Positions 1-5,805 of a stretch of DNA of 11,086 nt are shown here, piece by piece (the first letter of the stretch is position 1; every line of letters starts with the position of its first letter). The notes beneath the pieces are model-generated. The model made no database searches. It saw only the letters and a program-made list of their open reading frames with translations, and was not told the origin of the DNA. Location: positions 1 through 11,086 of the forward strand of contig JAUWCK010000019.1 of NCBI GenBank assembly GCA_030609345.1. Direction: 5' to 3'. The stretch is from Methanosarcinales archaeon. Lineage in GTDB: Archaea; Halobacteriota; Methanosarcinia; Methanosarcinales; Methanogasteraceae. A program made the position numbers and the translations under genes.

Positions 1-726
1 GTTTGCTACCGCCTTCGCAATCAATGTTTTCCCGGTTCCGGGCGGTCCGTACATCAGTATCCCCTTCGGAGGATCGATGCCCAGTTTCTGGAAAACTTCG
101 GGATGTTTCATTGGCAGTTCGACCATCTCACGCACCCGATCAACCTCCTCATGAAGCCCCCCGATATCCTCATAAGTGATGCCGGTACCTTTCGCAGAGT
201 CAAACCCGATGACGGGTTTTTCGAGCAGCACGATCTCGGTCTGTTTGTCCACCAGCACCATCCCTTCAGGTATCGTCTCGGTTACGATGAGCGGCAGCAT
301 CTGCCCTCCAAACGGGGACGGCGTCGTCAGGATGGGGATGATATCGCCGAGCAGGATAGGGCGCTTGAACGTCTGCTGCTTCACGATGGTCTCGGCATCA
401 TGACCGAACTGGACATCCGAACCCTGTGGCGGGGCAAAAACCACTCGTTCGGCATCTTTTACGGGTGCACGCCTGATCTTCACCCGCTCTCCGATTCCAC
501 TGCCAGCGTTCTGGCGCACATAACTGTCGATCCGTATCGTCTCCTGCCCCCAGTCCTGCCGATCAGCGCGCCAGACCTTCGCACCGGTCACTCTCCTGCC
601 CTCGATCTCGATGATGTCGCCGGGTGACAGTTGAAGCGTCTGAAGGACGTAGGGATCGAGGCGTGCCATCCCCCTTCCCGCATCCTTCGGATACGCCTTT
701 ACAACCGTTAATTGAATTTCGTTCAT
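1..726 (-). CDS. Cdc48/VAT-type AAA ATPase, N-terminal part (runs off left edge)
   Basis: First 242 residues of an archaeal Cdc48/p97 (VAT) ATPase, a hexameric unfoldase that extracts and unfolds proteins, often upstream of the proteasome. The start [20 protein letters not shown] is typical of the Cdc48 N domain. That domain continues with [11 protein letters not shown] and [14 protein letters not shown] (about residues 1-90), then the second N subdomain (to about 185). The D1 linker follows ([20 protein letters not shown]), then KLGIDPPKG and a complete Walker A, GPPGTGKT, at residues 227-234. Walker B, the arginine fingers and all of D2 lie outside the window, so the two-ring architecture is inferred from the N domain. 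The ATG at 724-726 is preceded by a weak purine stretch and by TATA-like sequences 30-45 nt upstream. The family assignment is very secure; the exact orthologue (VAT or a divergent Cdc48 paralogue) is not. Confidence 0.95.
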   Translation of the reverse strand, partial: MNEIQLTVVKAYPKDAGRGMARLDPYVLQTLQLSPGDIIEIEGRRVTGAKVWRADRQDWGQETIRIDSYVRQNAGSGIGERVKIRRAPVKDAERVVFAPPQGSDVQFGHDAETIVKQQTFKRPILLGDIIPILTTPSPFGGQMLPLIVTETIPEGMVLVDKQTEIVLLEKPVIGFDSAKGTGITYEDIGGLHEEVDRVREMVELPMKHPEVFQKLGIDPPKGILMYGPPGTGKTLIAKAVAN

Positions 727-760
727 GAATGTCCGCCTGTTAGATTTGGATTTATGCTCT

Positions 761-768
761 GATATATC
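761..768 (-). promoter_or_regulatory. Candidate TATA box of the Cdc48/VAT gene
   Basis: On the minus strand the sequence reads AGATATATCAG. Its centre is about 38 nt upstream of the ATG at 726, which predicts a short leader of roughly 10-15 nt. The same 11 bases recur upstream of the CBS-domain gene. A second AT-rich candidate (GCATAAATCC, near 745-756) lies closer to the start, so the choice is uncertain. Confidence 0.4.
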
Positions 769-865
769 TGTCTGGATTGGCTATAAGGGTTATCTGTGCA
801 ACGTTAGAGTTATTTGGAAAATTCCATACGCCATCGAGCATGTTCCGTAGGGAACTCACAACAAA

Positions 866-912
866 AAATTTGCCGGGTACATTAGCAATCCTTCGATGAA
901 GAGTCTCTTCAT
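866..912 (-). terminator. Palindrome followed by a T-run between the CBS gene and the Cdc48 gene
   Basis: Positions 896-912 form a perfect inverted repeat: ATGAAGAG, one base, then CTCTTCAT. Read on the minus strand, about 25 nt downstream of it lies a run of six T followed by GTTGTG (866-871). Archaeal termination depends mainly on U-runs, so the T-run could end the CBS transcript. The palindrome could be a hairpin or a dimeric operator for the Cdc48 promoter. The one-base centre means an RNA hairpin would have to open inner pairs. Confidence 0.4.
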
Positions 913-973
913 GTCATCCTGCTGCGCTCCGGGTAGGCAGGCGACTCTGCTGCTGCTTCGGTGGACGCTATGA

Positions 974-1387
974 TTACCCGGCTTTCGCAACCTCTCGCAC
1001 GATATCGCTTGTAGTCAGTATCCCGACCGGTCGCTGTGACGCGCCAACGCCTTTTTCTGACAGTATCAGCAGTCTGTGGATGTGCCCCTCGTCCATGATC
1101 CTCGCTGCCCGTCCCAGTGTGGCATCCGGCGCAACCGCGATCAGGCGTGAAGACATGATATCCTCTGCGGTCAACTGTTTAAGATCCGGTTTGTGCAGCA
1201 CCTTGACCATATCCATCTCTGATATGAATCCGAGCATATCCCCCTGCGCACCGATCACTGCCACTCCGGATAAATGCTGGTTCGCCATCCTCTCTGCGAT
1301 CTCCTTGACCGGCGTGTCCGGTGAGGCGGTCACCACTCCGCGCGTCATCACATCTCGTATCATTTTTTCAGATATCTTCATGATCAT
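974..1387 (-). CDS. Twin CBS-domain protein
   Basis: A 137-residue protein made of two CBS motifs and nothing else, the usual stand-alone CBS pair (Bateman module). CBS1 spans about residues 10-68 (IRDVMTRGVVTASPDTPVKE ... GVAVI ... MLGFISEMDMV). CBS2 spans about 75-135 (AEDIMSSRLIAVAPDATLGR ... HRLLIL ... PVGILTTSDIV). Such modules bind adenosine ligands (AMP, ATP, SAM) at the cleft between the motifs and act as energy or ligand sensors; the partner here is unknown. The conserved late-CBS pattern G-hydrophobic-(I/L)-(S/T)-x-x-D is present in both halves. An AGGAG sequence lies 3 nt before the ATG at 1387 and 9 nt before a second in-frame ATG at 1381. The second spacing is the more usual one, so the protein may start at 1381 (MKISEKM). 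It has its own TATA candidate, so it need not be co-transcribed with rtcA. Confidence 0.9.
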   Translation of the reverse strand: MIMKISEKMIRDVMTRGVVTASPDTPVKEIAERMANQHLSGVAVIGAQGDMLGFISEMDMVKVLHKPDLKQLTAEDIMSSRLIAVAPDATLGRAARIMDEGHIHRLLILSEKGVGASQRPVGILTTSDIVREVAKAG

Positions 1388-1461
1388 CGACTCCTGTTCT
1401 CATTTCTCGTGTGTAAGCGGTACCACACCCCAAACGCGCATCTCGCATGATGGGTTGGACT

Positions 1462-1469
1462 GATATATC
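1462..1469 (-). promoter_or_regulatory. Candidate TATA box of the CBS gene
   Basis: The minus strand reads AGATATATCAG, identical over 11 nt to the element upstream of the Cdc48 gene. It predicts a start site near 1440 and a leader of about 50 nt carrying the AGGAG ribosome site. It lies 37 nt downstream of the rtcA stop codon. Confidence 0.45.
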
Positions 1470-1505
1470 TATTTCAGGTACCATGAGAAAAAGATATCGA
1501 TCACT

Positions 1506-2558
1506 CTATCGGCAGGTGACCCTGATGTTCTGATCAAGCGGTTCCATCTTAAATTTAGTGTCTGTAAATTGTTCGCACACCCAGATATTCGTCTTCGTGT
1601 GGAGCGACAACTCCCTCGCGGTAAACGACCCGGATCTTGCGATAGCCATGTACGGGATCAGTTGATCTGCCAGATAAACGTCCACCGCCGCCCCGGAGTC
1701 CAGTTCCCTGATGATACTGTCTGCTGCATCGGATCCTACCACCTCTGCTGGCTTCCCACGCTCTCCAAGCGCAGATCCTCCCATAAGACCGCGCCAGAGC
1801 GTGATTCCGCTTCCTGTGCTGCCACTGCCACCCATGATGCCCTTGCCATCCTTGCTACTCTTGCTGCCTTTCGGTGCGGCAGGGTTGTGCTCTGTCACGA
1901 TATCCGCGGCATATCCGTGCGCCTCAAGTCGGGTGACGGCAGCACCACGCTGCCTTTTTGCGACATGCTCAGGAAGTCTTGACGCATGAGAGCATCCATA
2001 AACCGTATTCGCATCCATTCTCTCAAAATCAACCCCTGAAATCCGGGAGGGCGTAATCACAGCCCTGATCTGCCCGCCCCCACGCGGATAATAGCCACGC
2101 CGCAACACCTTGATCTCCACACCGCACCCGGCAAGCGCGAGCGCTGGCAGCGTGACGTGCCGCAGATAGTCGATCGGCGGACTCCAGTTCACATCGGTTC
2201 CGCCTGTGATATCAAAAAGGACAGTCTCCGGTGAATGCAGCGCAACAGGGATCAGACATTGGAGCAGAAGCGAAATGCTTCCTGCTGTGCCTATATCCAG
2301 GCGGTATGCCCCGCCTCTGATCGCACCCGGGACAAAGGTTACCTCTGTAGACCTGAGTATAAGACCTGAAACTTCTGCACCGGTAAGCGACGCCACCGCT
2401 TCTATCGCGGTCAGGTGCTGGGCAGAAAGCCCGGGCTTCGGGCGGTTGATGCGGATGTTTCTGATGCGCACAGGCGTTTTTGCGATCGCAGCCATGGCAA
2501 CAGATGTGCGCAGGATCTGCCCGCCGCCCTCCCCGAACGAGCCGTCGATGGTGAGCAT
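1506..2558 (-). CDS. rtcA: RNA 3'-terminal phosphate cyclase
   Basis: RtcA converts an RNA 3'-phosphate to a 2',3'-cyclic phosphate using ATP through a covalent enzyme-AMP intermediate. The start MLTIDGSFGEGGGQILRT is the family signature (GEGGGQ at residues 9-14). RGYYPRGGGQ (about 154-163) and TLWRGLMGGSALGERGKPAE follow. The VYLADQLIPYMA motif is present. The nucleophilic histidine, H309 in the E. coli enzyme, aligns with H320 in LSLHTKTNIWV. At 350 residues it is slightly longer than the usual 335-345. The excess maps to a Gly/Ser/Lys-rich insert at about residues 229-247 (DNA 1818-1874). The frame is open for 28 further codons to 2642, but that extension is not conserved in type. It is also crossed by a TATA box at 2583-2588 that would place the transcript start at the ATG of 2558, so I chose 2558. 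No rtcB ligase or archease is visible nearby. Confidence 0.93.
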   Translation of the reverse strand: MLTIDGSFGEGGGQILRTSVAMAAIAKTPVRIRNIRINRPKPGLSAQHLTAIEAVASLTGAEVSGLILRSTEVTFVPGAIRGGAYRLDIGTAGSISLLLQCLIPVALHSPETVLFDITGGTDVNWSPPIDYLRHVTLPALALAGCGVEIKVLRRGYYPRGGGQIRAVITPSRISGVDFERMDANTVYGCSHASRLPEHVAKRQRGAAVTRLEAHGYAADIVTEHNPAAPKGSKSSKDGKGIMGGSGSTGSGITLWRGLMGGSALGERGKPAEVVGSDAADSIIRELDSGAAVDVYLADQLIPYMAIARSGSFTARELSLHTKTNIWVCEQFTDTKFKMEPLDQNIRVTCR

Positions 2559-2582
2559 GTGGTATGATCTGCTGCGGCGGTG

Positions 2583-2588
2583 ATATAT
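2583..2588 (-). promoter_or_regulatory. TATA box of rtcA, implying a leaderless transcript
   Basis: The minus strand reads AAAGCATATATCACC. The box is about 27 nt upstream of the ATG at 2558, the usual archaeal TATA-to-start distance. Transcription would therefore begin at or within a few bases of the start codon. No convincing Shine-Dalgarno sequence precedes that ATG, consistent with a leaderless mRNA. Confidence 0.5.
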
Positions 2589-2791
2589 GCTTTGCCGGAC
2601 CCGCGGGACTGGCGCATCCACAGACATCAAAGTCCAGGGCACTTTTCACGCGCTCAACCGGGCACTCATGCAGCCCCTGTGATCTTCGCCACGTTCATTG
2701 CCGTATTCAGTGCAGATCAGGATTAAAGTCCGCAGAAAAGCCATGAATATAGAAGAAAAGAGATTTGGAAGGGGGATAAAACCACAAATCG

Positions 2792-3016
2792 CTACACGTC
2801 TAACTTTTTCGCATGTTCGGCAGAACTGGTCTGCGCAATCAGATCACGGACGATAGGGACCAATTTGTATGGAATTTTCATAAGCGTATCTCCGGAATCT
2901 TCATAAGCAGCTTCGTCTTCGGCAACGGCTTCTTCGTTAGTCTGGCACTCATAATGCGCTAAAACACGCTGTACCTGCTCTTCATTCCATCCTGGTGGGA
3001 GTTTATTCTGCCTCAT
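2792..3016 (-). CDS. Putative antitoxin of a type II toxin-antitoxin pair
   Basis: A 74-residue acidic protein beginning MRQNKLPPGWNEEQVQRVLA, then HYECQTNEEAVAEDEAAYED and a C-terminal half with PYKLVPIVRDLI. The LPPGW-x-E-x-x-V-x-x-V start and the acidic AVAEDEAA centre are typical of a small conserved partner family. That family is encoded directly downstream of RelE-like or DUF4258-like proteins in archaea and cyanobacteria (recalled, not searched). Its ATG overlaps the stop of the upstream basic protein by four bases (ATGA, 3013-3016), so translation is probably coupled. It would neutralise the toxin by binding it and perhaps autoregulate. No DNA-binding fold is obvious, so the antitoxin role rests on size, charge and context. 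Confidence 0.7.
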   Translation of the reverse strand: MRQNKLPPGWNEEQVQRVLAHYECQTNEEAVAEDEAAYEDSGDTLMKIPYKLVPIVRDLIAQTSSAEHAKKLDV

Positions 3017-3288
3017 TTTCTCCTTTTGATACGTCTTCGGTAAGCTATCAGTGCTTTTCCTGATAAATTGTATGCGGTTATCACAAATATACTCTCTGGT
3101 TCTGGTACATAGATAACACGAAGATACCTGCCGGATCGGGTCTGACCAATGGCAACTCGTGCCCCCTCATGCCCAATGCGGTCTTCGCCTGGATGCGATA
3201 GGACATCTTCCACTTTCTGTTCGGTTACTTTATGGCGGTGGATGTGTAGATCATTTGTCTTCGGGTCTATGTAAAACCGAATTTTCAT
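3013..3288 (-). CDS. Putative RelE-fold/DUF4258-like toxin
   Basis: A 91-residue, strongly basic protein. MKIRFYIDPKTNDLHIHRHK is followed by a helix with VEDVLSHPGEDR (about residues 26-37). The conserved strand block RVAIGQTRSGRYLRVIYV (44-61) comes next, then SIFVITAYNLSGKALIAYRR and a lysine/arginine tail ending at residue 91. The beta pattern and the closing VITAY-x-L-x-G-K-x-L-x-A-Y-R-R motif match DUF4258-like or BrnT-like members of the RelE superfold, which are mostly mRNA-cleaving toxins. Catalytic residues in this subfamily are not well defined, and His16/His18/His40 with the basic tail are candidates. The start has an AGGA ten bases upstream. The toxin gene comes first and the acidic partner second, with an ATGA overlap. 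It could instead be an orphan family without toxicity. Confidence 0.72.
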   Translation of the reverse strand: MKIRFYIDPKTNDLHIHRHKVTEQKVEDVLSHPGEDRIGHEGARVAIGQTRSGRYLRVIYVPEPESIFVITAYNLSGKALIAYRRRIKRRK

Positions 3289-3329
3289 CGTTGATTATTC
3301 CTGAAGCATCGATACATAAACCTCTCTAT

Positions 3330-3545
3330 TCAAGCTCCGTGCTTTCGCGTCTTCTGCAGCATCGAATGCGGCGCAGACGCTAGCGGGACGTTTGGGTGAG
3401 TGCCACAATTTCGTGGGATGAGTGGGGCGGCATCTATCTGGCTTATATTCTCAGTCGGTTCTTCTGTTGTGGCATCCTTGTCGCTGATGCAAGCGGACGC
3501 CAGCAATGCAGCGATTATCAGGACACTGATTAGTAGCTTTTTCAT
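3330..3545 (-). CDS. Short lipoprotein, probably truncated
   Basis: A 71-residue lipoprotein precursor. MKKLLISVLIIAALLASAC is a classic signal with lipobox LASAC (Cys19). A short polar stretch (SDKDATTEEPTENISQIDAA) follows, then a basic tail with no recognisable domain. The ribosome site is excellent (GAGGAGGAACGAAAG before the ATG at 3545). The two lipoproteins upstream are 190 and 356 residues, so this looks like a stub. From about 3410 a different frame on the same strand stays open and protein-like (AAFDAAEDAKARSLNREVYV ... MLQE, stop at 3295), past this gene's own stop. That suggests a frameshift, or fusion to the 3' end of another gene. It lies directly downstream of ABC ATPase remnants. 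A role as a membrane-anchored peptide is possible but unsupported. Confidence 0.6.
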   Translation of the reverse strand: MKKLLISVLIIAALLASACISDKDATTEEPTENISQIDAAPLIPRNCGTHPNVPLASAPHSMLQKTRKHGA

Positions 3546-3616
3546 CTTTCGTTCCTCCTCTGGATGTTGAACTTTTGTTTCGTCAGGAATTGATGTCCGA
3601 AAATCGGAAAGTGTCT

Positions 3617-3781
3617 TTACATCCTTCCTGAAATGCAAATTCCCTCTCTGGTGACGAGGTCGATGCCATCGGGGCATCTATGCTTTCATTCCGCCGATGC
3701 GGTAACTCTTCCTGATGTTTGTGATCTCCACGGCTCCGGATTTCCATCCAGCCGCGGTTCGTCGTTGTTGCGGTTGTTCAT
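3617..3781 (-). pseudogene. Remnant of an ABC-transporter ATPase N-terminus
   Basis: An ATG at 3781 with a good ribosome site (GAGGTGAGAAAC) opens a polar frame (MNNRNNDEPRLDGNPEPW) of only 31 codons. In a second frame from 3731 the sequence reads VEITNIRKSYRIGGMKA then a stop. After one more frameshift (3679 to 3617) it reads DGIDLVTREGICISGRM then a stop. Joined, these give the first strands of a MacB/LolD-type ATPase, whose normal pattern is E-I-x-N-L-x-K-x-Y-x-x-G ... A-L-x-G-I-D-L-x-I-x-x-G-E-F, ending just where Walker A should follow. No Walker A, Q-loop, signature or Walker B is present. At least two frameshifts and the lost core make it a dead fragment. The match is from recalled family patterns. 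Confidence 0.7.
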
Positions 3782-3795
3782 GTTTCTCACCTCAT
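3773..3795 (-). repeat. Junction repeat, copy 2 (pairs with 5160-5182)
   Basis: A 23-nt element that includes the stop of the ABC ATPase tail, a Shine-Dalgarno (GAGGT) and ATGAACAAC. It matches the copy at 5160-5182 at 20 of 23 positions. Both copies sit after a lipoprotein gene and before an MNN-type start. Confidence 0.65.
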
Positions 3796-3875
3796 GTATT
3801 CATATTCCCGTTTATCAGCAGCCCGTCCTTTACGTGTATGATCCGGTCAGCATGAGATGCGATCGCTGGATACTG
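3792..3875 (-). pseudogene. Remnant of an ABC-transporter ATPase C-terminus
   Basis: Immediately after the stop of the 356-residue lipoprotein (3883) one frame reads QYPAIASHADRIIHVKDG, then LLINGNMNT and a stop at 3792-3794. The block A-x-x-A-D-R-I-I-H-V-K-D-G is the usual end of LolD/MacB-type export ATPases (after the H-loop: A-x-x-A-D-R-(I/V)-I-x-(I/M/V)-x-D-G). Nothing upstream in frame is ATPase-like: the lipoprotein gene occupies that space. It is therefore an isolated tail, not expressed as a protein. It ends 10 bases before the start of the ATPase N-terminal remnant. Confidence 0.68.
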
Positions 3876-3882
3876 GTTTTGT

Positions 3883-4953
3883 TTATATTGGTGCCTCCTC
3901 TTCTTTGATATCGGGTTTGGATCGAGTGATGTTGTAACAATAACAGTTGCACCGTCCTTCATCTCCGCAATGCTTAGAGGATGGAATTACACATGGACCT
4001 AATATAAAATATGGCGGCTCTACCTCTGTTGGCAATTTACACTCGCCTTTCTCAAAGCCTGCTTCTACACATCCGGATTGACAGTCTTGCAAGGAAGAAA
4101 AAGGAGCTAATAGCGCGTCTATTTTTTCAATATTGCTCGCCTGGAAAGTGGTGCTGGGAGCAGTTCCTGTGCTTGACCTGAGTTCACCAGTTACGATAAC
4201 CCAGTTACCATTTTCGATTCCTTCCACACTTACAGCAGGTCTTTCTATTCCGTCATCCTCCCGCATCATGTCGTAGTGTACGTCCAACATTTTTCTATCC
4301 GAATACAATGTAAAGCATGGACAGAAAAGTTGACCCAGATGATTCACAATTCCATAAACTTTGACTTCCGCGTCATACACCGGATCTTCCAATAGTTCGG
4401 AAACACTCAGAGCCCCTTCGGATCCTGTAGTGGTATCCAACTCCGCATGATACACCAGTGCCCGCCCGTCTTCTGTTCCGAGGGTGAGCTGGTTTTCCGG
4501 AACGGTGCAGGTCGTTACGTCGCGCAGTATGTCAAGGTACTGCGTTTCCTGTTCCATCACACCTTCCGGGTCCATGCAGAACATTTCAGTCCACGACATC
4601 TCGTTGATGACCATATTATCAGCAGCAGTATATGCTCCGAAGTACTGGTTGCATCCAGCCGTACCGCTGATCGTCCCATTCTCAAAGCTGGCAGTGATTG
4701 TCGTCCCGGGGATTGGAGGGTGCACATCACCATCACTCCCTGCGATTAAGGCAAGCGTCCAGATTTTCCCTTCCATGATGGGGTCGGTTGGCGTTGAAAC
4801 GGGAGTTGGTGCAGGTAATGGGGTTTCTGTTGTAGTCCGCGTAGGGGTGGGTGTGGGTGCCGATGATCTATCATCCTCAATGCATCCCGCAGACATCAAG
4901 ACCGCTGCGATTGCTACTATGGCTATCAAGTCCATTATGGTTTTCTTTTTCAT
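3883..4953 (-). CDS. Lipoprotein with META/HslJ domain, OB-like domain and Cys-rich tail
   Basis: A 356-residue exported lipoprotein. The lipobox is MSAGC with Cys24, followed by a Pro/Thr-rich linker (about 30-58). Residues 62-170 are a META (HslJ-type) domain: W65, GTTITASFENGTISGTAGCN, YFGAY, M-x-x-T-E-M-F-C and GVMEQETQYL are all in the expected order. HslJ in bacteria is linked to heat and novobiocin resistance; the biochemical role is unknown. Residues 180-282 (AEVKVYGIV ... CPCFTLYSD ... NWVIVTGEL) look like an OB-fold domain. The tail (288-340) carries eight cysteines at 291, 295, 305, 321, 329, 335, 337 and 339, ending CNCYC, which suggests a disulfide-rich knot. The start overlaps the stop of an upstream small frame (4950-4953), and the ribosome site is weak (GGGGCGAG), so translational coupling is likely. 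It lies between ABC ATPase remnants. Confidence 0.88.
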   Translation of the reverse strand: MKKKTIMDLIAIVAIAAVLMSAGCIEDDRSSAPTPTPTRTTTETPLPAPTPVSTPTDPIMEGKIWTLALIAGSDGDVHPPIPGTTITASFENGTISGTAGCNQYFGAYTAADNMVINEMSWTEMFCMDPEGVMEQETQYLDILRDVTTCTVPENQLTLGTEDGRALVYHAELDTTTGSEGALSVSELLEDPVYDAEVKVYGIVNHLGQLFCPCFTLYSDRKMLDVHYDMMREDDGIERPAVSVEGIENGNWVIVTGELRSSTGTAPSTTFQASNIEKIDALLAPFSSLQDCQSGCVEAGFEKGECKLPTEVEPPYFILGPCVIPSSKHCGDEGRCNCYCYNITRSKPDIKEEEAPI

Positions 4954-5168
4954 AGTTCTCGCCCCGGTTGTCCGTATCCTGTGTCTGTTTCCTGCCCAAT
5001 CCGGATTGACCCGTGCTCGATTGTGATCCGGTACTCCGGAATGGCTGATCGATGCCGTGCGGCATTGCTGCGTTCGTTCTCTCGATGTAGCAGTCCTCTA
5101 CTGACGATATGCCCGAACGGGCGTTCATCAGGTCGTGGTTTGCTTCGGTTGGGGGTTTTGTTGTTCAT
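4950..5168 (-). CDS. Small hypothetical frame, 72 aa; possibly a decayed ABC ATPase N-terminus
   Basis: It starts MNNKTPNRSKPRPDERPFGH with a good ribosome site (GAGGTAAAGAAC) and ends in an ATGA overlap with the META lipoprotein. The product is hydrophilic with no signal or membrane segment. Its leader and first codons match the start at 3781, where an ABC ATPase N-terminus has decayed. Here too short pieces resemble that region (SVEDCY and HGID in the neighbouring frame, TIEHGSIRIG in this one), but the match is weak. It may be a real coupled leader gene for the lipoprotein, or a pseudogene that still supplies its translation start. I do not assign a function. Confidence 0.4.
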   Translation of the reverse strand: MNNKTPNRSKPRPDERPFGHIVSRGLLHRENERSNAARHRSAIPEYRITIEHGSIRIGQETDTGYGQPGREL

Positions 5169-5182
5169 GTTCTTTACCTCAT
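5160..5182 (-). repeat. Junction repeat, copy 1 (pairs with 3773-3795)
   Basis: Contains ATGAGGT, a short purine spacer and ATGAACAAC, and matches 20 of 23 positions with the copy at 3773-3795. Upstream of it (about 5222-5205) the minus strand reads AGAATCATACAGG. This shares ATCATACA with the ABC ATPase tail at the other copy, so the repeat may once have extended further. Confidence 0.6.
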
Positions 5183-5222
5183 TTTGTTCAGACTGGTCTC
5201 TCTGATCGACCTGTATGATTCT

Positions 5223-5795
5223 TCATTCATTACCTCCCCATACCTCAACCACACTGCGAGTGTCCATATCGACCAGTGCTGAGACCGACACATCGGTCCA
5301 TGTCACACTGAGCAGCGTCTTTGCCACATAGAATTTGCTCGAGGTTTCAGGAAGGATCCGTTTCACTGTCGGAACGCCTGCACCAGACAAAGCATCAGCA
5401 ATCTCCGGATAGTGCATTGCGATTCCAATGGCATCCTGTCTTGTTGTCTCAGGAATTGCTTCGAGAAGATAACCTGTCCGGACAAGTTCACGATTCCGGT
5501 ATGCAAAGTCATACAGATCGGGGTATCTGCATGCAGACGATGTAGCAGTTACACGGAAGTGCATCGCACCGTCTTTTTCCGAGACCGAGACGGTCACGTT
5601 GTCATACCCAGCACCCGGATACGGGGCGATCTGGTGCGAGAGTTCGGTCTCGATCGTCGTATGATCGGCAGGCGGTGTACCAGCCCATACAATCTCGTAT
5701 GATTTGGTTTTCTGTCCGGTATCTGTGACGCAGCCTGAGCCGATGACCAGTGCGGCTGAGATCGCAATTATGATCAGTATTGATATCTTCTTCAT
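5223..5795 (-). CDS. Lipoprotein of unknown function, 190 aa
   Basis: MKKISILIIIAISAALVIGS followed by GC is a lipoprotein signal, with Cys22 as the lipidated residue. The mature part is soluble, about 168 residues. It includes VTVSVSEKDGAMHFRVTATS, a helical centre (RQDAIGIAMHYPEIADALSG) and a C-terminal beta pair (TLLSVTWTDVSVSALVDM then SVVEVWGGNE). I recognise no named family. The closing strands recall small PepSY-like or cystatin-like folds, but this is not strong enough to call. The ribosome site is GGTGAT four bases before ATG. It lies 38 nt downstream of the second Ig-like protein gene with a terminator-like hairpin in between, so its transcription may be reduced or separately started. 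Confidence 0.85.
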   Translation of the reverse strand: MKKISILIIIAISAALVIGSGCVTDTGQKTKSYEIVWAGTPPADHTTIETELSHQIAPYPGAGYDNVTVSVSEKDGAMHFRVTATSSACRYPDLYDFAYRNRELVRTGYLLEAIPETTRQDAIGIAMHYPEIADALSGAGVPTVKRILPETSSKFYVAKTLLSVTWTDVSVSALVDMDTRSVVEVWGGNE

Positions 5796-5805
5796 ATTAT
5801 CACCA

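Noticed and set aside
103..627. 174-codon plus-strand open frame
   Set aside because: It lies entirely antisense to the Cdc48/VAT N domain, which has clear family motifs, and its product resembles no protein.
2559..2642. 28-codon N-terminal extension of RtcA
   Set aside because: It precedes the universal start of the family (MLTIDGSFGEGGGQ) and is crossed by the TATA box at 2583-2588.
2670..2720. Short minus-strand peptide frame (MNVAKITGAA) between the TA pair and rtcA
   Set aside because: Only ten codons from its ATG with no ribosome site; looks vaguely like a protein tail but cannot be assigned.
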